From positions 195,480 through 259,479 of the forward strand of contig CAJUBJ010000002.1 of NCBI GenBank assembly GCA_910584655.1: a stretch of 64,000 bases of DNA, read 5' to 3'. The stretch is from an uncultured Bacilli bacterium (lineage in GTDB: Bacteria > Bacillota_I > Bacilli_A > RF39 > UBA660). Below, piece by piece: positions 37,645 to 46,982 of the stretch (positions within the stretch are counted from its first letter, which is position 1; each line of letters begins with the position of its first letter). The notes below the pieces were generated by a model. The model was not told the origin of the DNA. It worked only from the letters and a program-made list of their open reading frames with translations, and did not search any database. The position numbers were made by a program, and so were the translations under genes.

Positions 37645-38354
37645 TCATATACATCATCTATTTTCCATATTTTAGAAGTTGTAATCATTATTCCTGTTCC
37701 ACAATATGGACACGATTTAACACCTAGTTCTTTTATAGGAGCACCACAATTCTTACAATTTAAAGAAACACCATATTCACCATCGACATTGTCTTCATTA
37801 TAAACATAAATCATATTTGTATTAAAACGAGTTTGAATTTTTTTCTTTACTTTTTTAGATTCTTTAATATACTCAAGAGATGATTGAAAAGTAATAACGC
37901 ATGTTCCTTTGTTATTTTTATAAGAATTTATAACTGTACGATGTATTTTCATTGAATGAATAGACTCTTGCTTGTTATTTAAGCTTTCTATCTCATGAAG
38001 AATTTTTGAAGTTAATTTATCACTAGCATTTTCTATAGACTGAATCTTTTTCTTTTCTAAAGATTTAAAATATTTAATTAAAGTATTATCTACACTTGAT
38101 TTTATACTATCAATTTCTAACTCTGGAAAATCTTTTTTTATTTTTGGTATTAATACTGAGTCCATACTTGAAACTGATTTTGGTGTTTCAGATAGTTCTA
38201 GTTCTTGATTTTTAAATCCTTCTATAATATTGGAAGTGCCAAATACTTGTTTAGAAATGTTTGATAACTTATTTTTCATATAAATAAATACTCCAACAAG
38301 AATAATCATTATAATTGAAACTACAATAAGAATTATTAATACTGTAAAATCCAT
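37638..38354 (-). CDS. Tim44-like/zinc-ribbon membrane protein
   Basis: A 238-residue protein: N-terminal membrane helix (5-25), a helical middle part with resemblance to Tim44-like domains (VDNTLIKYFKSLEKKKIQSI), a beta segment, and a C-terminal zinc ribbon CKNCGAPIKE...CPYCG. It lies just upstream of spoIVA and is separated from it by a terminator. Likely a membrane-anchored cytosolic protein; function unknown. Confidence 0.65.
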   Translation of the reverse strand: MDFTVLIILIVVSIIMIILVGVFIYMKNKLSNISKQVFGTSNIIEGFKNQELELSETPKSVSSMDSVLIPKIKKDFPELEIDSIKSSVDNTLIKYFKSLEKKKIQSIENASDKLTSKILHEIESLNNKQESIHSMKIHRTVINSYKNNKGTCVITFQSSLEYIKESKKVKKKIQTRFNTNMIYVYNEDNVDGEYGVSLNCKNCGAPIKELGVKSCPYCGTGIMITTSKIWKIDDVYEN

Positions 38355-38442
38355 ACTATCACCATATGAATTATATCATAAATATTATCAATATTTAAAG
38401 TAATCATTTACATAAAAATAAAAAGCATTAAAATATGATATA

Positions 38443-38451
38443 TGTTATAAT
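38443..38451 (+). promoter_or_regulatory. Extended -10 promoter of the DUF3137 gene
   Basis: TGTTATAAT, a perfect -10 with extended TG, 34 bases before the start codon. No clear -35. Confidence 0.5.
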
Positions 38452-38485
38452 AGTTTAGAAATATAAAATAAAAGGAGAATAAGTT

Positions 38486-39478
38486 ATGTTAGATAAAACA
38501 ACAATAATTATTATGGTTATAATGATATTCATTATTACTCTTTGTTCTCTTTTTAGAAAACTTGAACGAAGGAGAGCACGTAAAGGACCTCTTGGAAAAT
38601 ATATTAGATTAATAGAGTCTTGCCAAGAATTACAGCAATTAAGTCAGAAGCATTCTTTTTATCTTGATGTCTGCTTAGTATCATTTATTTCTTTTTGTTA
38701 TTTCTTTTTTTTCGGAGTTAGAAAAAAAGATGCCTTTTTTCTTGTAATAGCATTTGGTTTGTTAATTTTCTCGTTAATACTTATGACTAAAATTTTAGGC
38801 ATATCAAATATATATAATAGTAAATATAAAGATCAAATAGTAAAAAAAATATTTCAATATGAAAGAACTGATTTACAATATTTTCCTTATGCAGGTATTA
38901 ATCAAAAGGATTATGAAGAAACTAGGTTTAATAAATTTGATAAATTTGAAAGTGAAGATTTAATACAAGGTTTTTTACCTAAAGGTAATAGATTTGTTTT
39001 ATCAGATGTTATTACATATTTAAAGGTTGATTATCAAAAAACTAATGTATCTACTTATAGTCAAAATTTTCATGGTGCAGTAGCAATTTTAGACTTAAAA
39101 AAAAGTATTGAAAGTTCATTGTATGTCTTGGATAAAACTTTTCTCGCTATTCCTAATGAATATAATATTGATGTAGAAAACAAGAGGTTTGTAAAGGAAT
39201 ATGACATTATTGCAAGCAATAAATTAATAGCAAAAAAACTATTAAATAAAGTTACGATTGATAAGATATTAGAATTAAAAGATAAATATAAAATATCTTT
39301 TGAAATAAATATAAATAATGCTGTAATTTATTTTAGATTTCACAGCAAGAATTTATTTAATCCTTCTATTACTGATACTCAACAAGAGGCAAAAAGAATT
39401 TGTCAATATTTTGAAATTATTGATGATATGATAGATATTATGAATAATATGTGTAGTGTTATAGAAGATTCAATTTGA
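38486..39478 (+). CDS. DUF3137 membrane protein
   Basis: A 330-residue protein with an N-terminal membrane helix and two more helices (about 65-105), then a cytosolic domain. The segment YFPYAGINQKDYEETRFNKFDKFESEDLIQG is a good match to the DUF3137 core in its order of aromatic and acidic residues. DUF3137 genes often accompany LemA, but no LemA gene is seen here; the next gene is sortase B. Ribosome site AAAGGAG. It ends in TGA. Confidence 0.75.
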   Translation: MLDKTTIIIMVIMIFIITLCSLFRKLERRRARKGPLGKYIRLIESCQELQQLSQKHSFYLDVCLVSFISFCYFFFFGVRKKDAFFLVIAFGLLIFSLILMTKILGISNIYNSKYKDQIVKKIFQYERTDLQYFPYAGINQKDYEETRFNKFDKFESEDLIQGFLPKGNRFVLSDVITYLKVDYQKTNVSTYSQNFHGAVAILDLKKSIESSLYVLDKTFLAIPNEYNIDVENKRFVKEYDIIASNKLIAKKLLNKVTIDKILELKDKYKISFEININNAVIYFRFHSKNLFNPSITDTQQEAKRICQYFEIIDDMIDIMNNMCSVIEDSI

Positions 39479-39499
39479 TATATTAATTTATTTAAAATA

Positions 39500-39508
39500 T
39501 GTTATAAT
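39500..39508 (+). promoter_or_regulatory. Extended -10 promoter of the sortase gene
   Basis: TGTTATAAT, identical to the element before the DUF3137 gene, about 30 bases before the start codon. Confidence 0.45.
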
Positions 39509-39538
39509 TATTTTATATTATATGGAGGTATGTTTAGT

Positions 39539-41044
39539 ATGGAAAAAAATAAAAATAATTTAGATACAGAAGTTCATATTGAACAAATAAATCCTCGTAC
39601 AGAGCTAAATGATCTTGAAAAAACTGCTATTTTTCAATTTAAAATTGAGAAAGAAGAAGAACTTAGTAAAACAACCCAATTTAAAATGTTAAATTCAAAG
39701 AATAAAAAAGATAAAGAAATTGATTTACCTAAGAAAAGGTTAAGTTTGGGAGAGACAATAAAACTTAAGATAAGTGATTTAAGAGCTGCTATAAATGAAG
39801 ATGATTTACCTAAAAAAAAGAAATCATTATATGATACAGTAATTATTACATTAAATGATATTATTAATAATAATAGTTCATTAAGAAAAAGCACTTTAAA
39901 AAAAGTAACTAATATTGAAAAAACAAATAATAATAAAAAAAGATTTCGTCTTAGATTTCATAAAGATATAACAAAAGTTAAAAATTTTAAGTTAAATGTT
40001 GATAGTGAAGAGTTTGGAGAACAACTATATAATTTAAATAGACTTGCTCTTACTAATTTAAGTAAAATAAATCATGGAGAGATAAGAAAGTATAGTAAAG
40101 TTCCTAAAATTAAAAATGTTGAAAAGATTCATGTAAGTAAAAGTAATTATTTATTATATCAAAAGCAATTAAGTAAGTTTGCAATTAATAAGCTTTATTA
40201 TAAATATGCTCCTAAGGAGTCAAAAAAGTATAAAATATATAAATTTAGTGTTATTTTATCAAGTTTATTACTTATTATATCTAGTTTAGTTATTGTAGAT
40301 TGGTTTTTACAAGGAGTATCAACTAACAATTTAAGTAATGCTTTAGTTGAAGATACTAAAGTAGAAGAAGTTGATGATGGCAGTTTATATAATATAGAAG
40401 TTCCTGAACCCGAAATTGATATGGAATATAGTAGTAAAGAATCATTATATTGGAAATATTTAAATACCCCACTTTCTTCTGTTGATTTTACTGATTTATT
40501 GAAACAAAATGAAGATACTATTGGTTGGTTGATTGTTAATAATACTAATGTTAATTATCCAGTTGTTCAAACAACAAATAATGATTATTATTTAAAACAT
40601 TCTTTTGATGGTTCAAATAATGGCGCTGGTTGGGTTTATGCTGATTTTAGAGATAACTTTAATGAACTAAGTAAAAATACAGTTATTTATGCTCATGGCC
40701 GAAAAGATAAAGTTATGTTTGGCTCATTAACTAATACATTGGATAAGAAATGGTATGAAAATAAAGATAATCAAATAATTCAGTTTTCAACTTTAAAATA
40801 TAATACAATGTGGCAAATTATTTCGATTTATAAGATACAGGCTGAGTCTTATTATATTACTACTGATTTTAGTAGTGATAGTTCTTATGAAACATTTATT
40901 AAGACAATGAAAGATAGAAGTATTTATGACTTTGGTATTGATGTAACTAAAGATGATAAATTACTTACTTTATCTACTTGTTATAATGATAATGGTATTA
41001 GATTAGTAGTACAAGCTAAATTAGTTAAAATTCAAGAAAGATAA
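39539..41044 (+). CDS. srtB: Class B sortase with long cytosolic N-terminal region
   Basis: A 501-residue cysteine transpeptidase. The sortase domain spans about 310-500: DTIGWLIVNNTNVNYPVVQ, catalytic His386 (YAHG), Cys481 (TLSTC) and Arg488. A single helix at about 236-257 anchors it. Unlike ordinary class B sortases (about 240 residues) it carries about 235 basic cytosolic residues with two internal repeats: KTAIFQFK/KTTQFKML (28-51) and DLPKKRLSL/DLPKKKKSL (62-70 and 89-97). Start at 39539 has GGAGG 10 bases upstream; an earlier ATG is too close to the site. No obvious sorting substrate lies in the window. Confidence 0.88.
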   Translation: MEKNKNNLDTEVHIEQINPRTELNDLEKTAIFQFKIEKEEELSKTTQFKMLNSKNKKDKEIDLPKKRLSLGETIKLKISDLRAAINEDDLPKKKKSLYDTVIITLNDIINNNSSLRKSTLKKVTNIEKTNNNKKRFRLRFHKDITKVKNFKLNVDSEEFGEQLYNLNRLALTNLSKINHGEIRKYSKVPKIKNVEKIHVSKSNYLLYQKQLSKFAINKLYYKYAPKESKKYKIYKFSVILSSLLLIISSLVIVDWFLQGVSTNNLSNALVEDTKVEEVDDGSLYNIEVPEPEIDMEYSSKESLYWKYLNTPLSSVDFTDLLKQNEDTIGWLIVNNTNVNYPVVQTTNNDYYLKHSFDGSNNGAGWVYADFRDNFNELSKNTVIYAHGRKDKVMFGSLTNTLDKKWYENKDNQIIQFSTLKYNTMWQIISIYKIQAESYYITTDFSSDSSYETFIKTMKDRSIYDFGIDVTKDDKLLTLSTCYNDNGIRLVVQAKLVKIQER

Positions 41045-41077
41045 AAAAACAAGGAATAAATTTCCTTGCTTTTTTTA
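41043..41077. terminator. Bidirectional terminator, srtB / fhs
   Basis: A CAAGGAA/TTCCTTG stem with A- and T-runs between convergent genes. Confidence 0.85.
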
Positions 41078-42673
41078 TGATAATCCTACTATTTCATTTT
41101 CTTCTATATATATTTTTTCATAATTTGGAGATTTAGGTAGTCCTGGCATTGTAATAATACTTCCTAAGTATATAGTTATAAATCCTGCTCCGTTATATAG
41201 TTTTATATTTTTTACTGTTACCTCATAATTTTCTGGATAACCTAATTTATCCTTGTCATCTGAAATTGAATATTGGGTTTTAGCTATACATATTGGAAGT
41301 TTATCAAGATTGTTTTTTTCTAAATCAGAAATAATTTTTAAAGCTTCTTCACTATAGTTTATTTTACTTGCTTTATAAATATCTTCTAAAATACTTTTTA
41401 TTTTATCTTTTATTGGCAAATTCAAATCGTATAGTGGATGATAGTTTTCTTTATTATCAATTGATAGAATTTCATTTGCTAAGTCAATTGCTCCTTCTCC
41501 ACCATCTTTATATGCTGTAGATATCGCAAATCTTACTTTTTGTTCTTGACAATAATTTCTTACATATTCAATATCTTCATTTGTATCGTTATCAAATTTA
41601 TTTAAACATACTACAATATTTTTAGTCATGTTTTTTAAAATATCTATATGGGCTTTCAAATTTATGATTCCTTCATTTAAATTATCATTTCCATTATATT
41701 TTAGAGCTTTAATTGTAGTTACTAAAACAGTTGCGTGAGGCATTAAGTTATTAGCTCGGCATTTAATATCAAAGAATTTTAATGCTCCCAAATCTGAACC
41801 AAAACCAGCTTCTGTTATACAATAATCACTAAGTTTTAAAGATGAAGTTGTTGCAATAACGCTTGAGCAACCATGAGCGATGTTGGCAAATGGGCCTCCA
41901 TGTATAATAACAGGATTATGTTCTAAAGTTTGAACTAAATTAGGTTTAATAGCATCTTTTAATAATACTAATAATGATCCTGTTACATTTAAATTACTAG
42001 CAAAGATTGGTTTATTATCTTTTGTATATGCTAATAATATATTATCTAATTTTACCTTCAAATCGTCCATATCTTTTGCTAAACAAAGAATTGCCATTAT
42101 CTCACTTGCTGCTGTAATATCAAATTTTTCTTTGCGTTCGTAGTTTTTACTATGTATAGAAATATCTTTTAAGGCACGATCATTAACATCTAAACATCTG
42201 TTGAACACTATTCTAGATTCATCAATATTTAAATTGTTTCCTTGAAAAATATGATTATCTATAGCAGCACAAATTAAATTATTTGCAGCTGTAATAGCAT
42301 GAAAGTCTCCTGTAAAATTTAAATTTATATCTTCCATTGGAATAACTTGAGATTTTCCACCACCAGTTGCTCCACCTTTAATACCAAATACTGGTCCTAA
42401 AGATGGCTCACGTAATGAAGCTGAAGCTTTAATTCCTAATTTACACATTGCATCTAAAAGACCTATAGACACAGTCGTTTTTCCTTCCCCAAATGGAGTT
42501 GGTGATGTAGCTGTTACTAATACTAATTTACCATAATCTCCTTCGATGTCTTTATAATTAATTTTTGCTTTATAATTTCCATATAGCTCTAAGCTATTTT
42601 TAATACTTAAGGAATCTGCTATCTCATTAATATGTTTTAATTCTACACTATGTGCTATTTCAATATCTGTCAT
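41075..42673 (-). CDS. fhs: Formate-tetrahydrofolate ligase
   Basis: A 532-residue enzyme that makes 10-formyl-THF from formate, THF and ATP. P-loop TPFGEGKTT, the LREPSLGPVFGIKGGATGGG block and FTGDFHAI segment are all typical. It is slightly shorter than the usual 555 residues. It feeds formyl groups to fmt and purine synthesis. Start at 42673 follows AGGTGAT. It follows spoVIF by about 29 bases on the same strand. Confidence 0.95.
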   Translation of the reverse strand: MTDIEIAHSVELKHINEIADSLSIKNSLELYGNYKAKINYKDIEGDYGKLVLVTATSPTPFGEGKTTVSIGLLDAMCKLGIKASASLREPSLGPVFGIKGGATGGGKSQVIPMEDINLNFTGDFHAITAANNLICAAIDNHIFQGNNLNIDESRIVFNRCLDVNDRALKDISIHSKNYERKEKFDITAASEIMAILCLAKDMDDLKVKLDNILLAYTKDNKPIFASNLNVTGSLLVLLKDAIKPNLVQTLEHNPVIIHGGPFANIAHGCSSVIATTSSLKLSDYCITEAGFGSDLGALKFFDIKCRANNLMPHATVLVTTIKALKYNGNDNLNEGIINLKAHIDILKNMTKNIVVCLNKFDNDTNEDIEYVRNYCQEQKVRFAISTAYKDGGEGAIDLANEILSIDNKENYHPLYDLNLPIKDKIKSILEDIYKASKINYSEEALKIISDLEKNNLDKLPICIAKTQYSISDDKDKLGYPENYEVTVKNIKLYNGAGFITIYLGSIITMPGLPKSPNYEKIYIEENEIVGLS

Positions 42674-42702
42674 TTCAATCACCTGAAATTAGTATATAAT
42701 AT

Positions 42703-42945
42703 TTAAAACATTTTATCTACACTTTTAGGAACTTTACCTTTTAATATAGTATCTATTATTTTGTCTTCTTTTTCTTTTGGTACGTCTTTTCCAGTTAGAG
42801 ATGACAATGTACTTATAACCTCTCTTAAAGATGTTTCATCTGTTAGATTTCCTTGTTGTAATTTGGAAGCTAATGAAAGGATTGTATCTTTATTAACCTT
42901 AGTTTTCTTTTCTACTTTAGAAAAAAATTTATCATCAAAATTCAT
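42703..42945 (-). CDS. spoVIF: Stage VI sporulation protein F
   Basis: An 80-residue helical protein that fits the SpoVIF (YjcC) family: FFSKVEKKTKV, DTILSLASKLQQGNLTDETSLRE, and the KEKEDKIIDTI end are in the expected order and spacing. In Bacillus SpoVIF supports GerE-dependent spore-coat maturation. Upstream gene of fhs, possibly cotranscribed. Divergent from a DUF1540 gene, another spore-associated family. Confidence 0.8.
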   Translation of the reverse strand: MNFDDKFFSKVEKKTKVNKDTILSLASKLQQGNLTDETSLREVISTLSSLTGKDVPKEKEDKIIDTILKGKVPKSVDKMF

Positions 42946-43034
42946 AAAATCACCTATTATATTCTATGTAAAAAATAAAATAAGTTTTCTGAATAATATA
43001 TAAAATGATGACAATAATATTAATGGTGATATAA

Positions 43035-43199
43035 ATGGAAAATAATTTTAGACAAAAAATAGAATGTTGTGTTAAAGATTGTATACATTGTGAAGATGGA
43101 TGTAGATGTAAATTAGAATCTATACAAATATCTAAAGATATAAGAAATGAAAATACAATGTACAATACACTATGTCAAAACTATGAAGAAGAAAGATAA
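43035..43199 (+). CDS. DUF1540 cysteine-rich protein
   Basis: A 54-residue protein that I translated by hand: ATG at 43035 behind GGTGAT, TAA at 43197-43199. It has seven cysteines: C11, C12, C16, C19, C23, C25 and C47. The CCVKDCIHCEDGCRCKLESI order fits the DUF1540 family (short Cys-rich proteins frequent in spore formers). Divergent to spoVIF and followed by a terminator. Possibly metal-binding. Confidence 0.8.
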   Translation: MENNFRQKIECCVKDCIHCEDGCRCKLESIQISKDIRNENTMYNTLCQNYEEER

Positions 43200-43213
43200 T
43201 TTTCTTCTTTTTT
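43185..43213 (+). terminator. Terminator of the DUF1540 gene
   Basis: A 9-bp stem (43186-43194 with 43201-43209) followed by a T-run. Confidence 0.8.
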
Positions 43214-43235
43214 AATATATTTTAATAGGGATGAT

Positions 43236-44600
43236 ATGATGAAGAGTCTAAAAAGTAAATATTGTATAATAGGACTAATTTTAATGATAATAATTATATT
43301 AATTTTAGTAATTTTGATGATTATTAAAGAAGAAGATTTTAAATTTGATGATATTAGTTTTAGAATAGTTAAAAATAATTATATAATGCAAGTTAAGTAT
43401 CCTAATTTTAATGCTCAAAAAAAAATAAATAAAGAAATTAAAGAATATGTAGAGACGGAGAAAAAAAACTTTTTAAAAGAAATAAGTAATTCAGATATAA
43501 AAGATAATGAATTTAATATTAGTTATAGTTATACAATAAAGAATAATATTTATTCTTTTCATATTAGGACTTATTCTATCACTGGGAAGAATAATAAGTA
43601 CTATCGAAGTGATAAAATATATTATTTTGATAAAGAAAATAATAAAAATTTAAATTTAAATAATTTAATAATTAACGAGAAGATATATGAAGTATTTAAA
43701 GATAAGATTATGAATTATGAAAATGATAACAATCTATATATTGATGAAGACAAAATAAGGAATAATTTTGATTCTAATAAGGATAATTATAACTTGATAA
43801 TGTTTGGCGAAGATAATTTGCAATTAATATTAGAGCCACATAAGATTAATGACTATAATAGAGAAATAATTATTAATGTAAAATATAATGATATTATTTA
43901 TTATTTAAATAAAAACTATTTTAAATTAATAAAAAGCAAAAATGAAGAAATGTCAAAAATCGAATCATCTATAATTAGAGACAAAACACAATTTGCTGGA
44001 AAAAAGCTAGTTGCTTTAACTTTTGATGATGGTCCTAGTTATGATAAAACAAAAAAGTTAATCGACGAGTTAGATAAAAAGAATGCTAGAGTTTCATTCT
44101 TTATGTTAGGTGAAAATGCAATCAAACAGGGTGAATTAGTGAAGGAAATTTATAATAGAGGTCATACGATTGGTTCACATACTTATGATCATAAGCAATT
44201 AACGAAACTGAAAGATAATGAAATATTATATGAAGTAAACTATACAAATGAAATAATAAAGAATATTACAGGTAGTGATGTTAAATATTTAAGACCTCCT
44301 TATGGAAGTTATAATGAAGAAATGTTAAAATTATTTAATATGAGTTTTATTTTATGGAATGTTGATGTAGAAGATTGGAAATTAAAAAATGATAAAAAGA
44401 TAGCTGACTATATAATAAATAATGTTAATGATGGAGATATCGTTTTACTACACGATATTCATAATGAAACTATAGATGGTGTTTTAATGGCAATAGATAA
44501 GTTACAAAAAGATGGATATGCTTTTGTTTCAATTGATGAATTAATAAATTTTAAAGATATAAAACTTGAATTTCACAAAGCTTATAGGTATTTAAAATAA
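43236..44600 (+). CDS. Polysaccharide deacetylase with N-terminal DUF3298-like domain
   Basis: A 454-residue protein of PdaC layout: N-terminal membrane helix (10-30), an external DUF4163/DUF3298-like domain (about 35-235), then a NodB deacetylase domain. Catalytic motifs: TFDDGPS (262-268), SHTYDH with His315 and His319, and RPPYG (353-357), then DVEDW and LLHD. It probably deacetylates peptidoglycan N-acetylglucosamine or muramic acid residues at the cell surface. ATG-ATG doublet start after AGGG; the second ATG (43239) is equally possible. Confidence 0.92.
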   Translation: MMKSLKSKYCIIGLILMIIIILILVILMIIKEEDFKFDDISFRIVKNNYIMQVKYPNFNAQKKINKEIKEYVETEKKNFLKEISNSDIKDNEFNISYSYTIKNNIYSFHIRTYSITGKNNKYYRSDKIYYFDKENNKNLNLNNLIINEKIYEVFKDKIMNYENDNNLYIDEDKIRNNFDSNKDNYNLIMFGEDNLQLILEPHKINDYNREIIINVKYNDIIYYLNKNYFKLIKSKNEEMSKIESSIIRDKTQFAGKKLVALTFDDGPSYDKTKKLIDELDKKNARVSFFMLGENAIKQGELVKEIYNRGHTIGSHTYDHKQLTKLKDNEILYEVNYTNEIIKNITGSDVKYLRPPYGSYNEEMLKLFNMSFILWNVDVEDWKLKNDKKIADYIINNVNDGDIVLLHDIHNETIDGVLMAIDKLQKDGYAFVSIDELINFKDIKLEFHKAYRYLK

Positions 44601-44602
44601 AT

Positions 44603-44635
44603 AAAAAACATTATAAACGCATATAATGTTTTTTT
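44603..44635. terminator. Bidirectional terminator, deacetylase / priA
   Basis: An 8-bp ACATTATA/TATAATGT stem (44608-44615 with 44622-44629) with A- and T-runs. Confidence 0.85.
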
Positions 44636-46814
44636 ATAATTGTAATGGATTGTTATCTATTTCAATATTTACTTTGTTATTTAGCATATATATTTCGTCT
44701 AATTCTTTTAGACAATTAAATAATTTAGAGTCTCTTTTATATTTTAAGATTATTTGAAAACGATATATATTATTTATTTTGAACATAGAAGCAGTTGTTG
44801 GTCCTAAAATTATTGTATCGTTACTTACATTTTTGGCTAAATAGTTTTTTACTTTAATAATTTCTTTTGAAGCCAAATCATAATCTTTAGAAGCTATTTT
44901 AATACTTGTTAAATAATAATAAGGTGGATAATCTAGTTTGTGACGATTATTCATCTCATAATTATAAAATTTCATATAGTCTTGTTCTTGAACACATTTT
45001 AATGTAAAGTTGTCAGGATTAAATGTTTGTAATATAACTTCCCCTTTTAATTCGCTACGCCCTGCTCTCCCTGCTACTTGAGATAATAATGCAAATGTTC
45101 TTTCACCACTTCTAAAATCAGGTATGTTTAATGTGGAATCTGCATTGATTACTCCAACTAGGGTTACTAAAGGAAAGTTCAACCCTTTGGAAATCATTTG
45201 TGTGCCAAGTAAAATGTCATATTCATGATTTCTAAATTTATTTATGATAACTTCATGAGCACCTTTGTTTCTTGTTGTATCGGCATCCATTCTTATAGTT
45301 CTGGCTTCTGGAAAAATTTTTTTTATTTCAAGTTCGAGTTTTTCGGTTCCTAGTCCATAGTCTGTTAAAGCCTTTTCATGACATTCTGGACATTCATCAT
45401 CTTTAAAAATTGTATATCCGCAATAATGACATCTTAGATTATTAGAAGATTTGTGATAAGTTAAAGCTATATCACAATATGGACATTTATATGTAAATCC
45501 ACATGCTTTACAAGATATAACTGTTGAATAACCTCTTCTATTTAGAAGAAGAATTGTCTGCTCCTTTTTTATCAAACGATCTAAAATCTTAGATTTTAAA
45601 ACACTTGAGAAAATTGTATTACGTTTTTTCATTTCTTCAGACATATCAACTATTTCTACAGTTGGTAAAACGGAAGTTCCTGCTCTTTTTCGCATTGGAA
45701 TATATTTATAAACACCTTTTAGGGCACGAGCCATACTTTCTAAAGATGGTGTAGCGCTACCTAATATAATAGGAATATGATTATATTTTTTACGAAATTC
45801 TGCCATATCTAGGGCATGATAACGAGGATTAGAATCTTGTTTAAAAGTTTCACTATGTTCTTCATCTATAATAATAATTCCTAGATTTGTTAAAGGTGTA
45901 AAAATGGCACTACGTGTCCCTACAACAATATGAACTTCATCTCTTAATATTTTTAAATATTCATCATATTTTTCACCATTAGATAAACCACTATGGAAAA
46001 TGGCTACATCATCACCAAAATGACTATAAAATTTATTTACTATTTGAGCAGTTAATGATATTTCTGGGACAAGCATTATAGCTTTTTTATTTTGCCCTAC
46101 CACTCTCTTTATAAGTTCAATATAAACTTCTGTTTTACCTGATCCTGTTATGCCATGTAAAAGATAAGTATCTTCACTGTTTATATCAATTGAATTTAAT
46201 GCTATTTGCTGTTCTTTAGTGAACGTTATATTATTATTTTCTATTTTATGATTATTTAGACGATATATTTGTTCTTTTTCTTCGCAAATTATTTTTTCGT
46301 TAAATAAGACATTTAAAGTTGCAGATGAAAAAGTATTTTTAAGAATCTTAGATTCTAATAATAACTTTTTTAATATATCTATCTGTTTTATTCTTCTTGG
46401 ATATTTATTAATGTACTCCTCCACCTCAGCTTTACTTTTATTTAGTTTTATATAAGTTAAATATTTCGAATAATTTGTCTTTTGCTCTTTTACTTTAAGA
46501 GAACTTGGTAACATCGTTTGATATGCTGTAATTTTAGTACATAAAGTTTTACTTTGTAAGAAACTACCTAACTTCATTAATTCATCATTAAGACAAAAAT
46601 GTTTATCTATAATACTAGATATTTCTTTTAGTTCATATGAAGAATTATGATTATCAACTATTTTAGTTACAAAACCATTAATTTTTTTGGATCCAAAAGG
46701 AACTAAGACTTTCATTCCTACTTTAATGTCTTTACGTAAGATTTCGGGAATTATGTATGTAAAAGTTTTATCTATTGATTTAGCACTATATTCTACTAAT
46801 ACTTCTGCATACAT
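44634..46814 (-). CDS. priA: Primosomal protein N' (replication restart helicase)
   Basis: A 726-residue superfamily-2 helicase that reloads the replisome at stalled forks. Motifs: HGITGSGKTEVY (Walker A), DEEH (motif II), GSATPS (motif III), zinc-binding CKACGFTYKCPYCD and CHYCG/CPECH, QMISKG and QVAGRAGR (motifs V and VI). The N-terminal 3'-end-binding domain is present. Shorter than the 800-residue norm, probably by loop trimming. Ribosome site GGAGTG. Confidence 0.95.
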   Translation of the reverse strand: MYAEVLVEYSAKSIDKTFTYIIPEILRKDIKVGMKVLVPFGSKKINGFVTKIVDNHNSSYELKEISSIIDKHFCLNDELMKLGSFLQSKTLCTKITAYQTMLPSSLKVKEQKTNYSKYLTYIKLNKSKAEVEEYINKYPRRIKQIDILKKLLLESKILKNTFSSATLNVLFNEKIICEEKEQIYRLNNHKIENNNITFTKEQQIALNSIDINSEDTYLLHGITGSGKTEVYIELIKRVVGQNKKAIMLVPEISLTAQIVNKFYSHFGDDVAIFHSGLSNGEKYDEYLKILRDEVHIVVGTRSAIFTPLTNLGIIIIDEEHSETFKQDSNPRYHALDMAEFRKKYNHIPIILGSATPSLESMARALKGVYKYIPMRKRAGTSVLPTVEIVDMSEEMKKRNTIFSSVLKSKILDRLIKKEQTILLLNRRGYSTVISCKACGFTYKCPYCDIALTYHKSSNNLRCHYCGYTIFKDDECPECHEKALTDYGLGTEKLELEIKKIFPEARTIRMDADTTRNKGAHEVIINKFRNHEYDILLGTQMISKGLNFPLVTLVGVINADSTLNIPDFRSGERTFALLSQVAGRAGRSELKGEVILQTFNPDNFTLKCVQEQDYMKFYNYEMNNRHKLDYPPYYYLTSIKIASKDYDLASKEIIKVKNYLAKNVSNDTIILGPTTASMFKINNIYRFQIILKYKRDSKLFNCLKELDEIYMLNNKVNIEIDNNPLQL

Positions 46815-46926
46815 AAAATCACTCCAATCTTTTAAATCTTTTTTATTATATCATGTATGAATTTTTTTGTTGAGTAAAAGTAACTAATTTACAAGTTATA
46901 TTTATAAAGTTTTATATAATATAAAT

Positions 46927-46955
46927 TTGATTTTTTAAGATAAGTTTGATAGAAT
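46927..46955 (+). promoter_or_regulatory. Sigma-A promoter of the 46983 gene
   Basis: TTGATT (46927-46932), a 17-base spacer, TAGAAT (46950-46955) with extended TG, 28 bases upstream of the ATG. Confidence 0.65.
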
Positions 46956-46982
46956 TTCTTAAATATTTAAGGGGGAATTACT

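Noticed and set aside
42958..42986. Sigma-K-like promoter (AC, then CATAGAATA) upstream of spoVIF
   Set aside because: The -10 fits, but the predicted start would fall inside the ribosome site of spoVIF, and the spacer is short.
42991..43020. Sigma-G-like promoter (GAATA, then CAATAATA) before the DUF1540 gene
   Set aside because: The predicted start again overlaps the ribosome site and the -10 match is poor in AT-rich DNA.
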